A stretch of DNA of 34,944 nt, taken from assembly GCA_015863215.1 (NCBI GenBank), contig JACBXN010000019.1, positions 1 through 34,944 of the forward strand, given 5' to 3'. Both the position numbers and the translations under genes were made by a program. The stretch comes from Aerococcaceae bacterium DSM 111176. GTDB lineage: Bacteria > Bacillota > Bacilli > Lactobacillales > Aerococcaceae. Shown here in pieces: positions 8,693 through 17,186 of this stretch (the first letter of the stretch is position 1; each line of letters begins with the position of its first letter). The notes under the pieces are model-generated. The model worked only from the letters and a program-made list of their open reading frames with translations. It was not told the DNA's origin and made no database searches.

Positions 8693-10285
8693 ATGCCAAA
8701 GAACCGTACACGCTTTACGGAAATCGTAAATACATTTGCTCGTTATGGGTTTGGAGAAATTTATAATCGAGGACTCGGTCGTCAAACTGATGAAGAAGGC
8801 GCCGTATCTTTACGAAAATCTTTCGAAGATTTAGGTCCATCATTTATCAAAATTGGCCAAACTTTAGCGACGCGTAATGATGTTCTTCCGGAAGCATATA
8901 TTAATGAACTGAAAAAATTACAAACGTCTTCACCTGCCTTTTCTTTTGAAGAAGCGGATCAAGTCTTCTTTGAGGAGCATAAAATTCACTTAGATCAGGC
9001 CTTCGATCAAGTTAGCCGCGAACCACTAGCTACAGGTTCAATCGCTCAAGTCCATCATGGTTACACCAAAGATGGTCATGAAGTTGCGATTAAAATCCAA
9101 CGGCCACATATTAAAGATGAACTGACCCGAGACTTAAATTTATTTATGCGTTTTATCGAATTAATCCCTGTTGCCTTTCAAGGGATTATTGTTGATCCTA
9201 TTCAAATGGTTCGCGATTTACGTGAGAGCACCCTTAAGGAATTAAATTTCTTCGATGAAGCTCTTGCAATGATTCGATTTAAAGAGCTCAATGCCGAACG
9301 AACAGTTATCCGGTCGCCTGAATTGTATTTAGAATTCTCAAGTGAACACATCCTCGTCCAAGAGTATCTTGAAGGGATTGATTTGACGAACCCCATTCGA
9401 TTAGAGGACGCTGGTTATAATTTGTCTGAAATTGCTGAACAATTTCTAAAAGCAACACTTTACCAAGTCTTTGAAGATGGTTATTATCACGCCGATCCAC
9501 ATCCTGGTAATATTATGATCCAAGACGGTAAAATATACTACATCGACTTCGGTATCATGGGCACCTTAACCAAAACGCATAAAAATTTATTATTTAAATT
9601 ATTAAAAGCCATGGTTATGAAAGATATTGACCAATTAACCCATCTTGTTATGATCGTTTGTCGGGTCCACGGGGAAGTCAATGAAATCGAATTACACCGT
9701 GATGTCGGTCAATTATACAATCGCTATTTAACTGCCGGTTTTTATTCCATTGATTTACAAGAGGTGTTCCAGGATTTATTAAGAACTGCGTTAAAACATC
9801 AATTAACTTTCCCTAATGAATATATTCTCTTAATTAAGACTATTATCGTCGTTCAAGGAATTGCACAAGACTTAGATCCTGCGATGGATTTTATGGAAAT
9901 ATTGAAAGAATTTGGGATCAAAACACAAAAATCCCTCTTGCAAAAGGATTTAAATGTAGAGCGGCTCGCTACTCATGCCGGTCGTTCACTTTATACATAT
10001 TTAGGTCTTGGTCAAAAAATAGACCAAGCACTTAATGACTTAAATAGTGACAGAACGACGGTTAACTTAACGTTTCGAGATTCTAAGAAATTAATCACCT
10101 TAATCAATCAAATCGTCAATCGAATGACTATTGCTTTATTACTAGCATCAATCATCATTTCTTCTGGTTTACTCGCTTCGAATGAAAATACACGAACGGC
10201 GAATATTGGTCTCTTCTTCTTTGTGATTGGTATTGTCTTTGCGATTTACCTCTTACTCTCATTCATCCGGTCAAGGAGAGACTGA
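8693..10285 (+). CDS. UbiB/AarF (ABC1/ADCK) family atypical kinase, membrane-anchored
   Basis: About 530 residues. Start chosen at ATG 8693, seven bases past AAGGAG (8681-8686); an upstream in-frame ATG at 8669 lies in the terminator hairpin. Family hallmarks are the KxGQ motif as KIGQ (53-56), the Ala-rich-loop equivalent LATGSIAQVH (112-121), VAIKIQRP (131-138), the catalytic loop HADPHPGN (266-273) and DFG (285-287). Two hydrophobic helices end the protein (about 480-525). UbiB proteins support ubiquinone synthesis in proteobacteria; in Bacillota, which lack ubiquinone, the role is unknown, perhaps in isoprenoid lipid handling. Pairing with a phasin-like gene is conserved in my recollection. 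Confidence 0.9.
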   Translation: MPKNRTRFTEIVNTFARYGFGEIYNRGLGRQTDEEGAVSLRKSFEDLGPSFIKIGQTLATRNDVLPEAYINELKKLQTSSPAFSFEEADQVFFEEHKIHLDQAFDQVSREPLATGSIAQVHHGYTKDGHEVAIKIQRPHIKDELTRDLNLFMRFIELIPVAFQGIIVDPIQMVRDLRESTLKELNFFDEALAMIRFKELNAERTVIRSPELYLEFSSEHILVQEYLEGIDLTNPIRLEDAGYNLSEIAEQFLKATLYQVFEDGYYHADPHPGNIMIQDGKIYYIDFGIMGTLTKTHKNLLFKLLKAMVMKDIDQLTHLVMIVCRVHGEVNEIELHRDVGQLYNRYLTAGFYSIDLQEVFQDLLRTALKHQLTFPNEYILLIKTIIVVQGIAQDLDPAMDFMEILKEFGIKTQKSLLQKDLNVERLATHAGRSLYTYLGLGQKIDQALNDLNSDRTTVNLTFRDSKKLITLINQIVNRMTIALLLASIIISSGLLASNENTRTANIGLFFFVIGIVFAIYLLLSFIRSRRD

Positions 10286-10310
10286 CGATTAAACAAAATA
10301 CTCAAAATAC

Positions 10311-10355
10311 AAACCGCTTTAAATCACGTTATTCAATGTTGATTTAGGGCGGTTT
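10311..10355 (+). terminator. Terminator after the UbiB-like gene
   Basis: Sixteen-bp stem with two G-U pairs (10311-10326 with 10340-10355), ending in TTTTAATG on the plus strand, 25 bases past the stop. Confidence 0.8.
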
Positions 10356-10361
10356 TAATGT

Positions 10362-10389
10362 AAAAACGACCTGAATTATTTTCAGGTCG
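10362..10389 (-). terminator. Terminator after the thioesterase gene
   Basis: Nine-bp perfect stem (10367-10375 with 10381-10389). On the minus strand a T5 run follows (10362-10366). It closes the proS-thioesterase transcript from the other side of the convergent junction. Confidence 0.8.
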
Positions 10390-10397
10390 CGTGAGTA

Positions 10398-10913
10398 TTA
10401 CTTATTATATGGCAAATCAATACTAATTTTTTCTTGAAATTCTTTGTCAGAATCTCTTTTATTCATTCTAATCGCTTTACGGTCTAAATATCCTGAGCAA
10501 ACATAAATTTCTTCATCTGATTCTGGTTTAATCTCAGGCATTTCAAAATCCGGTCCAGCATTGGTCACAACAAAAGTTAAAAAGGCTGTTGCGCCTAGAT
10601 AACGCTCTCCTGTTTTCAGATTTTCACCAATCACCTTAGCAAAAACTTCAACTGATTTATTCCCTACTCCAGAGACAATGGTTTCAACACAAACTGAATG
10701 ATCTAACTCAAATGGTTTGATAAAATTCAATGTATCCATCGAAGCTGTTACAGGACTTAATTTAGTGTGACGTCTAACTGAAATTGCCGCGACAACATCT
10801 AAATATTCCATCAATCGCCCACCAAACAATGTCCCATGGACATTGGTATCAGGAGGCATCACCATATGAGTTTGAATAACACGGCTTTGACTACAAGTTT
10901 TGATAGTTGCCAT
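10398..10913 (-). CDS. Acyl-CoA thioesterase, hotdog fold (YkhA-like)
   Basis: 171-residue cytoplasmic hotdog protein. The block MVMPPDTNVHGTLFGGRLMEYLD (about 18-40) carries the catalytic Asn/Asp-HGTLFGG pattern of the BACH/YkhA acyl-CoA hydrolases, which cleave acyl-CoA to fatty acid and CoA. LGATAFLTFVVTN is the second conserved strand. Start ATG 10913 follows GAGGAG. It lies 16 bases after the proS stop and is probably co-transcribed with proS under T-box control, though the two functions are unrelated. Confidence 0.88.
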   Translation of the reverse strand: MATIKTCSQSRVIQTHMVMPPDTNVHGTLFGGRLMEYLDVVAAISVRRHTKLSPVTASMDTLNFIKPFELDHSVCVETIVSGVGNKSVEVFAKVIGENLKTGERYLGATAFLTFVVTNAGPDFEMPEIKPESDEEIYVCSGYLDRKAIRMNKRDSDKEFQEKISIDLPYNK

Positions 10914-10929
10914 TATCTTCTCCTCTTAA

Positions 10930-12369
10930 TTAGTAGGCACGCGCAATCCAAACAGTCTCTTTAGCTGGCTTACCTGTAACGATACAAGTATCTTTAGGTG
11001 TTACCGTTCCTTCGAATGGAAGATTACGTGTTGTAAATCCAGTTAATTCTTGGATTTTTGACTCAGATTCCTCAGTACCGTCCCAACCAACTAAAACGAA
11101 ACCAGTTGGTTTATTTTCCGCTTTACATGTCTCGATATGTGCTTCCAACTCTTCCATTGTATTAATATCATAGTAAGTATTTTCCGCATACATAGCACGC
11201 GCACGTTCTAATAAACGTCCTTGCATATCATCTAATTCTTTGACAATATAGTTTTCAAAATCGTCGAATGAAACATCTACTTTCTCATCTGAATCACGCG
11301 CTTTAATAACCACTTTGTTATTCTCTAAGTCACGAGGTCCTAAATCTACACGTAAAGGCGCTCCGCGCAATTCCCATTCATTATATTTATTACCTGGACG
11401 TTTGTCAGAATCATCAACTACCGCACGAATCCCTTTAGCTTTCAAGCCAGCAAATAATTCATCAATTTTTTCAATGATAGCTGGATTTTTTTGCCATGGT
11501 CCAACAGGAATGAAAACAACTTGTTGTGGCGCTAATGCTGGTGGTAATACTAACCCTTGGTCATCTGAATGAACCATAATTAAAGCACCGATTAAACGAG
11601 TTGATACACCAAATGATGTTGTAAATGCATGAACATGTTCATTGTCAGAATTTAAATATTTAATATCAAATGCTTCCGCAAATTTTGTCCCCATATAATG
11701 TGACGTTCCTGCTTGAACGGCTTTACCATCTTGCATCATTGCTTCAACTGAGAATGTACGCTCAGCTCCTGCGAAACGCTCTGAGGGTGTCTTTTCACCC
11801 ACAAATAATGGCACTGCTAACACATCTTCAATGACTTCTTTATATGTGTTTAAAGCCCACATTGTACGTTCTTGAGCTTCCTCTGGAGTAGCATGGGCCG
11901 TATGACCCTCTTGCCATAAGAATTCTGATGTACGTAGGAATGGTAATGTACGTTTTTCCCAACGGAAAACATTCGCCCATTGGTTAATTTCTAAAGGCAG
12001 GTCACGGTAAGAATTGATCCAACGTGAGAATGCATCCCCGATAATTGTTTCTGAAGTTGGACGTAAAGCTAGTCGCTCCTCTAATTGTTCACCTGCTGCT
12101 TCAGTTACCCAAGGTAATTCTGGAGCAAATCCTTCAATATGATCTGCTTCTTTACTAAAGAAATGTTCTGGAATTAACATTGGGAAATAAGCATTACGAA
12201 TCCCCTCTTCTTTGAAGCGAGCATTAAAGGCCTCTTGAATATGTTCCCAAATTTCAAAACCATTGGGTTTGAAAATCATATTTCCACGAACAGGTGCATA
12301 GTCCATTAAATCTGCTTGTTGAATTGTTTGTAAATACCATTTTGAAAAATCTTCTTTTCTCGTTACCAT
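10930..12369 (-). CDS. proS: Prolyl-tRNA synthetase, short (archaeal/eukaryotic-type) form
   Basis: Charges tRNA-Pro with proline. The 479-residue product starts at ATG 12369 behind GGAGG; a longer in-frame extension to 12468 runs through the T-box terminator and is not real. The type follows from the length, the absence of the ~180-residue editing insertion of the long bacterial ProRS, class II motif 2 (FRWEKRTLPFLRTSEFLWQ) and the C-terminal domain ending in WIARAY, with the terminal Tyr typical of this form. Lacking the editing domain, it may rely on a separate deacylase for Ala-tRNA-Pro; none is seen here. Controlled by a T-box leader. Confidence 0.96.
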   Translation of the reverse strand: MVTRKEDFSKWYLQTIQQADLMDYAPVRGNMIFKPNGFEIWEHIQEAFNARFKEEGIRNAYFPMLIPEHFFSKEADHIEGFAPELPWVTEAAGEQLEERLALRPTSETIIGDAFSRWINSYRDLPLEINQWANVFRWEKRTLPFLRTSEFLWQEGHTAHATPEEAQERTMWALNTYKEVIEDVLAVPLFVGEKTPSERFAGAERTFSVEAMMQDGKAVQAGTSHYMGTKFAEAFDIKYLNSDNEHVHAFTTSFGVSTRLIGALIMVHSDDQGLVLPPALAPQQVVFIPVGPWQKNPAIIEKIDELFAGLKAKGIRAVVDDSDKRPGNKYNEWELRGAPLRVDLGPRDLENNKVVIKARDSDEKVDVSFDDFENYIVKELDDMQGRLLERARAMYAENTYYDINTMEELEAHIETCKAENKPTGFVLVGWDGTEESESKIQELTGFTTRNLPFEGTVTPKDTCIVTGKPAKETVWIARAY

Positions 12370-12384
12370 AAATTCCTCCATATA

Positions 12385-12590
12385 AATAAAAAAATAGAAC
12401 TGCCATCCAATTAAGGACGAAGACAGTTCTACTCCGCGGTACCACCTTATTTGCGTATTATACGCCAACTCGAAGCTCTAAGGTTGCTACCCAAAATGTC
12501 TTTAGTAGGTTCAGTGAACGAGTCTATCCAATACTTCCAGCCAAGGTATTGTTCTCTATTGATACTTCAGTCACTTACTAGTCTAATCAA
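12385..12590 (-). promoter_or_regulatory. T-box riboswitch (tRNA-Pro) upstream of proS
   Basis: On the minus strand the leader shows the T-box AAGGTGGTACCGCGG (12434-12448), a small stem III (12453-12465), and a terminator (12396-12408 pairing with 12415-12430, then T7 at 12388-12394). Stem I is readable: TAGTAAGTGA on the 5' side faces TCACT-GAACC-TACTA on the 3' side, placing an AGTA/GAA loop next to the codon CCT (12507-12509) followed by A. CCU is a proline codon, which agrees with proS. Uncharged tRNA-Pro should stabilise the antiterminator and switch the gene on. Confidence 0.95.
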
Positions 12591-12594
12591 GGTT

Positions 12595-12623
12595 ATTATA
12601 GCGTCATTTGCCACAAAAAGCAA
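12595..12623 (-). promoter_or_regulatory. Promoter of the T-box-proS transcript
   Basis: TTGCTT (12618-12623), 17 bases, TATAAT (12595-12600) on the minus strand. The -35 begins two bases past the lepB stop codon, so no lepB terminator fits between; lepB read-through would also enter the T-box. Confidence 0.8.
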
Positions 12624-12625
12624 TT

Positions 12626-13195
12626 TTATCTTGGGACGATTGCAGACCCATCTTCGGATAATTCCCATTTATCTAAAGCACGCATATTGCCTAAAGGCCA
12701 AAATACACCGTCCGCTTCTCCTTCAACATCTTCTAAATCAATAAAACCAAACGAACGACCATCTAATGAATTCCGACGGTTGTCTCCCATTACAAAGACT
12801 TGCCCTTCTGGGACTGCTACCTCTAATTCAAAATCACGTGTAAAGTCGCCTTCGTAACTCGCTACCATGTTCTCTAAATAAGGTTCATCCATTGCTACCC
12901 CATTTAGAATCAATTGATCGCCTTCAACAGCAATCGTATCTCCTGGTAGACCAATTACTCTTTTTACATAAAGTTCTTCTGGATTGGTTGGAGAAGGGAA
13001 AACGACCACATCGAATCGTTCAATATCTGCTAAACGCAGTAACCATAACTTCTCTTTATCTAATAAAGTATCATACATCGATTCACCGTCAACCTCTAAA
13101 GGCTGTACAATATAAGTCGTTAGTAATTTAGTTCCTGCGACGGTTAATAAAATAATTAATATATAGCTTACTAATTCTTTAAAAAAGTTTTTCAT
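12626..13195 (-). CDS. lepB: Signal peptidase I
   Basis: Membrane protease that removes signal peptides from secreted proteins on the outer face of the membrane. 189 residues with one N-terminal transmembrane helix (about 9-29), the short Gram-positive form. The catalytic serine is in VDGESM (S39), the catalytic lysine in LYVKRVIGLPGD (K78), and GDNRRNSLDGRSFG is the third conserved box. ATG 13195 follows GAGGG. Own promoter upstream (TTGTTC, 16 bases, TACAAT). Confidence 0.95.
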   Translation of the reverse strand: MKNFFKELVSYILIILLTVAGTKLLTTYIVQPLEVDGESMYDTLLDKEKLWLLRLADIERFDVVVFPSPTNPEELYVKRVIGLPGDTIAVEGDQLILNGVAMDEPYLENMVASYEGDFTRDFELEVAVPEGQVFVMGDNRRNSLDGRSFGFIDLEDVEGEADGVFWPLGNMRALDKWELSEDGSAIVPR

Positions 13196-13228
13196 TTAAT
13201 CCCTCGATTTTCTATGATTTGTAATCTT

Positions 13229-13256
13229 ATTGTAGCACAACATTAGTTGAGAACAA
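13229..13256 (-). promoter_or_regulatory. Promoter of lepB
   Basis: TTGTTC (13251-13256), 16 bases, TACAAT (13229-13234) on the minus strand. It lies just after the end of the siderophore ABC operon, for which no clear terminator is visible. Confidence 0.6.
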
Positions 13257-13273
13257 TGAATTTTAATTGAATA

Positions 13274-14032
13274 TCATAGACTAGGAAAAACTATTTTGCG
13301 TCCATTAATTTCTGATACACTCACCTCACAGTGATACAAACGACTTAGATTTTCATCCGTCGCCACTGCATCAACCGCCCCTTCAAACATCACTTTACCA
13401 TCTTGCATACCAACGATACGATCTGAATAACCTAAGGCAAGATTGATATCGTGAATAACAATAATAATACTCTTATTCTCTTTATGAGCTAACCTTCTTA
13501 AGTAACGCATCATATCTCGACTATATCGCATATCCAATGAAGCAATCGGTTCATCTAATAATATATACTTTGTCTCTTGGACAAGAACCATTCCTATAAA
13601 AGCACGTTGTCTTTGGCCACCTGATAGTTCATCCAGATATTCATCAGCAAATCGTGCTAAATCTAAGTGTTCCAATACTTTAGCAACCGCTCTGTAATCA
13701 TCGTCATTATAACGACCATGACTATAAGGGTAACGTCCTAATAATAATAATTCAAATACTTTAAGTCTCATGGTTAATTTTTGTTCTTGTTTTAAAATCG
13801 CTAAAACTTTCGCTAGCTCATTTTGACGCCATTTATTAATGGCTTGTCCATCCACAATAATTTGACCCGTTTCAATTTCTTGTATTCGTCCAATACCACA
13901 TAATAAAGTTGATTTACCAGCACCATTTGAACCGATTAAGGAAGTAATACCGGTGTCCGGGAATGTTAGATTCAAATCTTCGATAACCTTTTGTCCATGA
14001 TAAGACATTGTGACATTTCGAAGCTCAATCAT
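13274..14032 (-). CDS. Iron-siderophore ABC transporter, ATP-binding protein
   Basis: 252-residue cytoplasmic ATPase of the FecE/FhuC/YclP class that powers siderophore import. Walker A is GSNGAGKST (34-42), the signature LSGGQRQR and Walker B YILLDEPIASLD follow, then the switch histidine in IIIVIHDINLAL. Its ATG overlaps the stop of the second permease gene by four bases, a typical coupled arrangement. Last gene of the four-gene importer operon. The operon composition resembles yclNOPQ (petrobactin) of Bacillus, but the actual siderophore cannot be read from sequence. Confidence 0.92.
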   Translation of the reverse strand: MIELRNVTMSYHGQKVIEDLNLTFPDTGITSLIGSNGAGKSTLLCGIGRIQEIETGQIIVDGQAINKWRQNELAKVLAILKQEQKLTMRLKVFELLLLGRYPYSHGRYNDDDYRAVAKVLEHLDLARFADEYLDELSGGQRQRAFIGMVLVQETKYILLDEPIASLDMRYSRDMMRYLRRLAHKENKSIIIVIHDINLALGYSDRIVGMQDGKVMFEGAVDAVATDENLSRLYHCEVSVSEINGRKIVFPSL

Positions 14033-15021
14033 TTTTTTACCCCCTTTTTAATCAGCCAAAGTAATAAACAACCTCCAACTATTTCGATAACAACGGGTAA
14101 AATAGTTGCTTGGTTTAATAAATGCTCTAAAATACTTTGCCCACCAATTAATAAAATAATTCCCATTAAACTACTCGCTAAAAGATAGTATTTGAAAATA
14201 TTCGATTTTAAATAATACGCTGTAATTTGAGCACTCAATAGCCCAAAAAATGTGAGTGGTCCCACTAAAGCAGTTGAACAGGCTACTAAAACGGCTGTAT
14301 TAATAAGCGAAAAACGAACGATTTGTTGGTAATTTAATCCTAAATTTATCGCTTGCTCTTCTCCAAGAGAAACAATATCTAAATCATGTCTTTTAAAAAA
14401 GATAGAAATCCAAGAAATTACAGATATAATAGCTGTTAAGATTAATGACTGCTTATCTATCAAATTAAAACTCGCAGTCTTTGCATCTTGTACTGCCATA
14501 AATTGATCCGGATCCATAACCGTTGTGAGCATACTATTAAAACTGCGAAGTAATGTTCCTATGACTAATCCGGTTAAGAGTAATAAAAATAAATTATTAT
14601 CTGTTTTTTTGAAAATATAAATAAATAAATTGACTGAAACTAAAACCATGATAATAAGTTGAATAATAAAGACTATCAACCGATCTGGTTGAGGCATATT
14701 AAATTTCGAAAACATCAAAATAATAATCGTTACAATCAATGAGTAAATCGCTTCAAAGCCCATAATATTTGGTGTCAAAATATTATTATGAGTTACTCCT
14801 TGAAAAAGGATGGTTGATAAACTTAAATTTACCCCAACTAATATTAGGGCAATTACACGGTTCATCCTTAGTGGCAATATAATTGATATCGCTGTATCCA
14901 ATCGATAGAATAAAAAGAATAGAACGACACCCAATGCCACAAAAAATAAGAACAACAATTGTTTGTTCAAAACGATATGGTTATGATGAGCCATTTCTTT
15001 AATTTTTCTCAAGGGCATCAT
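14029..15021 (-). CDS. Iron-siderophore ABC transporter permease, second subunit
   Basis: Hydrophobic FecCD-family permease of about 327-330 residues, with some nine to ten membrane segments visible as long Ile/Leu/Val runs. It carries the conserved loop SLGEEQAINLGLNYQQ (about 216-231), which contacts the ATPase, and the GPLTFFGLLSAQIT block. The 5' end overlaps the first permease by 23 bases. The start is uncertain: ATG at 15021 or 15018 touches the only good ribosome site (AGGAG), while a TTG at 15012 is spaced better. Forms the channel with the other permease. Confidence 0.9.
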   Translation of the reverse strand: MMPLRKIKEMAHHNHIVLNKQLLFLFFVALGVVLFFLFYRLDTAISIILPLRMNRVIALILVGVNLSLSTILFQGVTHNNILTPNIMGFEAIYSLIVTIIILMFSKFNMPQPDRLIVFIIQLIIMVLVSVNLFIYIFKKTDNNLFLLLLTGLVIGTLLRSFNSMLTTVMDPDQFMAVQDAKTASFNLIDKQSLILTAIISVISWISIFFKRHDLDIVSLGEEQAINLGLNYQQIVRFSLINTAVLVACSTALVGPLTFFGLLSAQITAYYLKSNIFKYYLLASSLMGIILLIGGQSILEHLLNQATILPVVIEIVGGCLLLWLIKKGVKK

Positions 15022-16012
15022 CTCCTGAACTCACTGGTTTTTTATTAAGATAATATAATAACAAAAGAAATAACCCTGCCCCTATGACGCCGATTACAAC
15101 TCCTACAGGAATTTCAGCAGGATAAATAATACTTCTAGCTATAATATCACTCACCAAAACAAAAATTGCACCACTCATGGCAACAATTGGTAATGAATTT
15201 TTAAGATTATCACCATAGATTAACGAAATAATATTGGGAACAACAATCCCTAAGAAGGGTAATGTCCCTACCACAACTAATGATATCGCTGAAATAAAGG
15301 AAACAATGATAATCCCTAACAATGAGATTGTTTGATAATTCAAACCTAAGTTCGTTGCAATGTCTTTTCCTAATGAGACAATCGTAAATCGTTCGGCGAA
15401 TAAATAGGCGACAACTAACAAAATAATTGAAAAATAAATAAGTTCATAGCGCCCTCTTAAAACTCCAGAAAAATCGCCTAATGACCATGACTGTAATGTC
15501 ATCTGTAAATTAAATTGCCACGCTAAATAATCACCTATCGCCCCTACAATTCCAGAAAGAATAATTCCAAGTAGAGGTACGACAAAAATTTGCCCTTGTC
15601 CTAAATGTTGAATGATATTCATCAATATCAAAGTACCAACAATGGCAAAAATAATTGCAATTATCATTTTCATCAGTAAATCTGAATTTGGAAAGAAAAT
15701 AGTTGCTATTAAAAGCCCTAAACTTGCTGATTCAGTGACACCTGTCGTTGCTGGTTCTACAAAGCGATTTTGCATTAAAGCTTGCATGATAAGTCCACCA
15801 ATAGCCAGTGAAGCACCTGAAATAATAATCGTTATTGTCCGCGGTAACCGCGATACGAATAGTAAATTGATTTCATTTAATGTTGCTCGACCAGAAATAA
15901 TGGCTAACAGTGAAATTTCTCCAGTTCCAATTGCCAATGAGATGATCGATAAAATTATTAGTAAAATGGCGATGACTAAATAATGATGCCATTTTATTGG
16001 TTTATCATGCAT
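14999..16012 (-). CDS. Iron-siderophore ABC transporter permease, first subunit
   Basis: FecCD-family permease, about 337 residues from ATG 16012, which has GAGG nine bases upstream; an ATG at 16027 has no ribosome site. Multiple membrane helices, the ATPase-contact loop SLGKDIATNLGLNYQT and the conserved GTLPFLGIVVPNI are visible. It lies 29 bases after the binding-protein gene and overlaps the second permease gene. Pairs with that subunit as a heterodimer. Confidence 0.9.
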   Translation of the reverse strand: MHDKPIKWHHYLVIAILLIILSIISLAIGTGEISLLAIISGRATLNEINLLFVSRLPRTITIIISGASLAIGGLIMQALMQNRFVEPATTGVTESASLGLLIATIFFPNSDLLMKMIIAIIFAIVGTLILMNIIQHLGQGQIFVVPLLGIILSGIVGAIGDYLAWQFNLQMTLQSWSLGDFSGVLRGRYELIYFSIILLVVAYLFAERFTIVSLGKDIATNLGLNYQTISLLGIIIVSFISAISLVVVGTLPFLGIVVPNIISLIYGDNLKNSLPIVAMSGAIFVLVSDIIARSIIYPAEIPVGVVIGVIGAGLFLLLLYYLNKKPVSSGDDALEKN

Positions 16013-16041
16013 GCATAACAGCCTCATTTCTCAGTTAGAGA

Positions 16042-16995
16042 TTAATTATTTTGGATTGCATCAGCAACTTCGTCTAAAATTAATTGATAATTATTCGCAC
16101 CATTCATGATTAAATACCATTCTGTCGGGTTTAAGTAGATAATCTGATTTTCTTGATACGCAGTCGTTGATTTGACTAGATCATTATCTAACACAGCACT
16201 TGCTGGTTGAGCATTTTCATCATTAGATGTTGCTTGATCACGGTCTAAAACAAATAGCCAATCTGGATTTAATGATTGTACCGTTTCAAATGAAATTTTA
16301 TCTCCTTTATGACCTTCATCCGCTTCCTCTGATAATGCCATATCTTCGAAAGCAAACACTTCAAAAATAGGAGCAAAGCGAGATTGTGGTGAGTGCATTG
16401 AGATTTCTCCACCACTACTCATTAAAGCCATCGCTTTTCCTTCACCCAGATTTTGATATGATTCTACTTTTCCATTTATAGCATCAATTTGCGTTTGGCC
16501 TTCTTCTGAATGATTAACAGCCTCACCAATCATTTGGATACTATTAGTAACGCGATTAGTATATGTATCTTCCGGGCTTAGCTCATTCCAAGAGACACTT
16601 GCGTCGATTGTTGGCCACAATTCGCTTATAGCATCGTAGTTTGAGCTTTGTCTATTACCTACAATTACTAAATCTGGTTCCAAACGAGCAATCGCTTCAA
16701 TATCTGGTTCTTTGGCAGAACCTACGACTGGTAATTTACTATATTGAGTTAAATTTTCTGGTAATGTTCCTTGAATCATGCCCACTACTTTATCTCCAGC
16801 TCCGATGGAGTCTAAAGTATCAAATGCTCCATAATCAAGCACAACTATTTTTTCAGGTTCTTTTTCCAAAGTTGTGATACCTGAAGCATGTTGAACATCC
16901 ATTGGATAGCTTGTTTGTGCACTAACAGACACAAAGGTGAATGCTCCATACATAACTCCCAGTACGACCAATAGGCCTTGTATCATTTTTTTCAT
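16042..16995 (-). CDS. Siderophore-binding protein of the ABC importer, without lipobox
   Basis: 317-residue FepB/YclQ-like extracellular substrate-binding protein, first gene of the operon. The N-terminal signal peptide (KKM, hydrophobic core, VSVSAQ) leads to the two-lobed fold: VVLDYGAFDTLDSIGAGDKVVG (about 51-72), EPDIEAIARLEPDLVIVG and WLFVLDRD. Gram-positive binding proteins are normally lipoproteins with a [LVI]-x-[GA]-C box. Here there is no cysteine in the whole protein, so it cannot be lipid-anchored in the usual way; signal peptidase I cleavage near VSA-Q is predicted. ATG 16995 follows AGAAGGG. A Fur/PerR-like box precedes it. Confidence 0.9.
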   Translation of the reverse strand: MKKMIQGLLVVLGVMYGAFTFVSVSAQTSYPMDVQHASGITTLEKEPEKIVVLDYGAFDTLDSIGAGDKVVGMIQGTLPENLTQYSKLPVVGSAKEPDIEAIARLEPDLVIVGNRQSSNYDAISELWPTIDASVSWNELSPEDTYTNRVTNSIQMIGEAVNHSEEGQTQIDAINGKVESYQNLGEGKAMALMSSGGEISMHSPQSRFAPIFEVFAFEDMALSEEADEGHKGDKISFETVQSLNPDWLFVLDRDQATSNDENAQPASAVLDNDLVKSTTAYQENQIIYLNPTEWYLIMNGANNYQLILDEVADAIQNN

Positions 16996-17012
16996 TAAAA
17001 TCGTCCCTTCTT

Positions 17013-17078
17013 GATTAGAATCATTCTTTTCTAATCTCTTTCTACTTTAGTATCATTAAGTATATCACAAGTTTGTGA
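17013..17078 (-). promoter_or_regulatory. Promoter and candidate operators of the siderophore operon
   Basis: An extended -10 (TGATATACT, core 17059-17064) lies on the minus strand. Directly upstream is the perfect dyad TCACAA-GT-TTGTGA (17065-17078). Downstream, TTAGAATCATTCTTT (17015-17029, plus strand) matches the PerR/Fur-family pattern TTAnAATnATTnTAA except for two bases, and the wider GATTAGA/TCTAATC arms (17013-17019, 17030-17036) form an inverted repeat. Iron- or peroxide-dependent repression is likely for a siderophore importer but is inferred. Confidence 0.55.
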
Positions 17079-17138
17079 GCAATAACTATATTTATATAAT
17101 TTTTTAGTCAATTATTTATCTTTTGAAACGATGTTACA

Positions 17139-17171
17139 CAAAAAAAGCCAACTGCTTTTATACAGTCGGCT
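17139..17171 (-). terminator. Terminator after the LysM protein gene
   Basis: Nine-bp stem with one G-U pair (17146-17154 with 17163-17171), followed on the minus strand by a long T run (17139-17146). Confidence 0.85.
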
Positions 17172-17186
17172 AGGTTTATTAATATT

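Noticed and set aside
12370-12468. N-terminal extension of ProS to 12468
   Set aside because: It would translate the T-box and terminator; the ATG at 12369 has a strong ribosome site and gives the family length.
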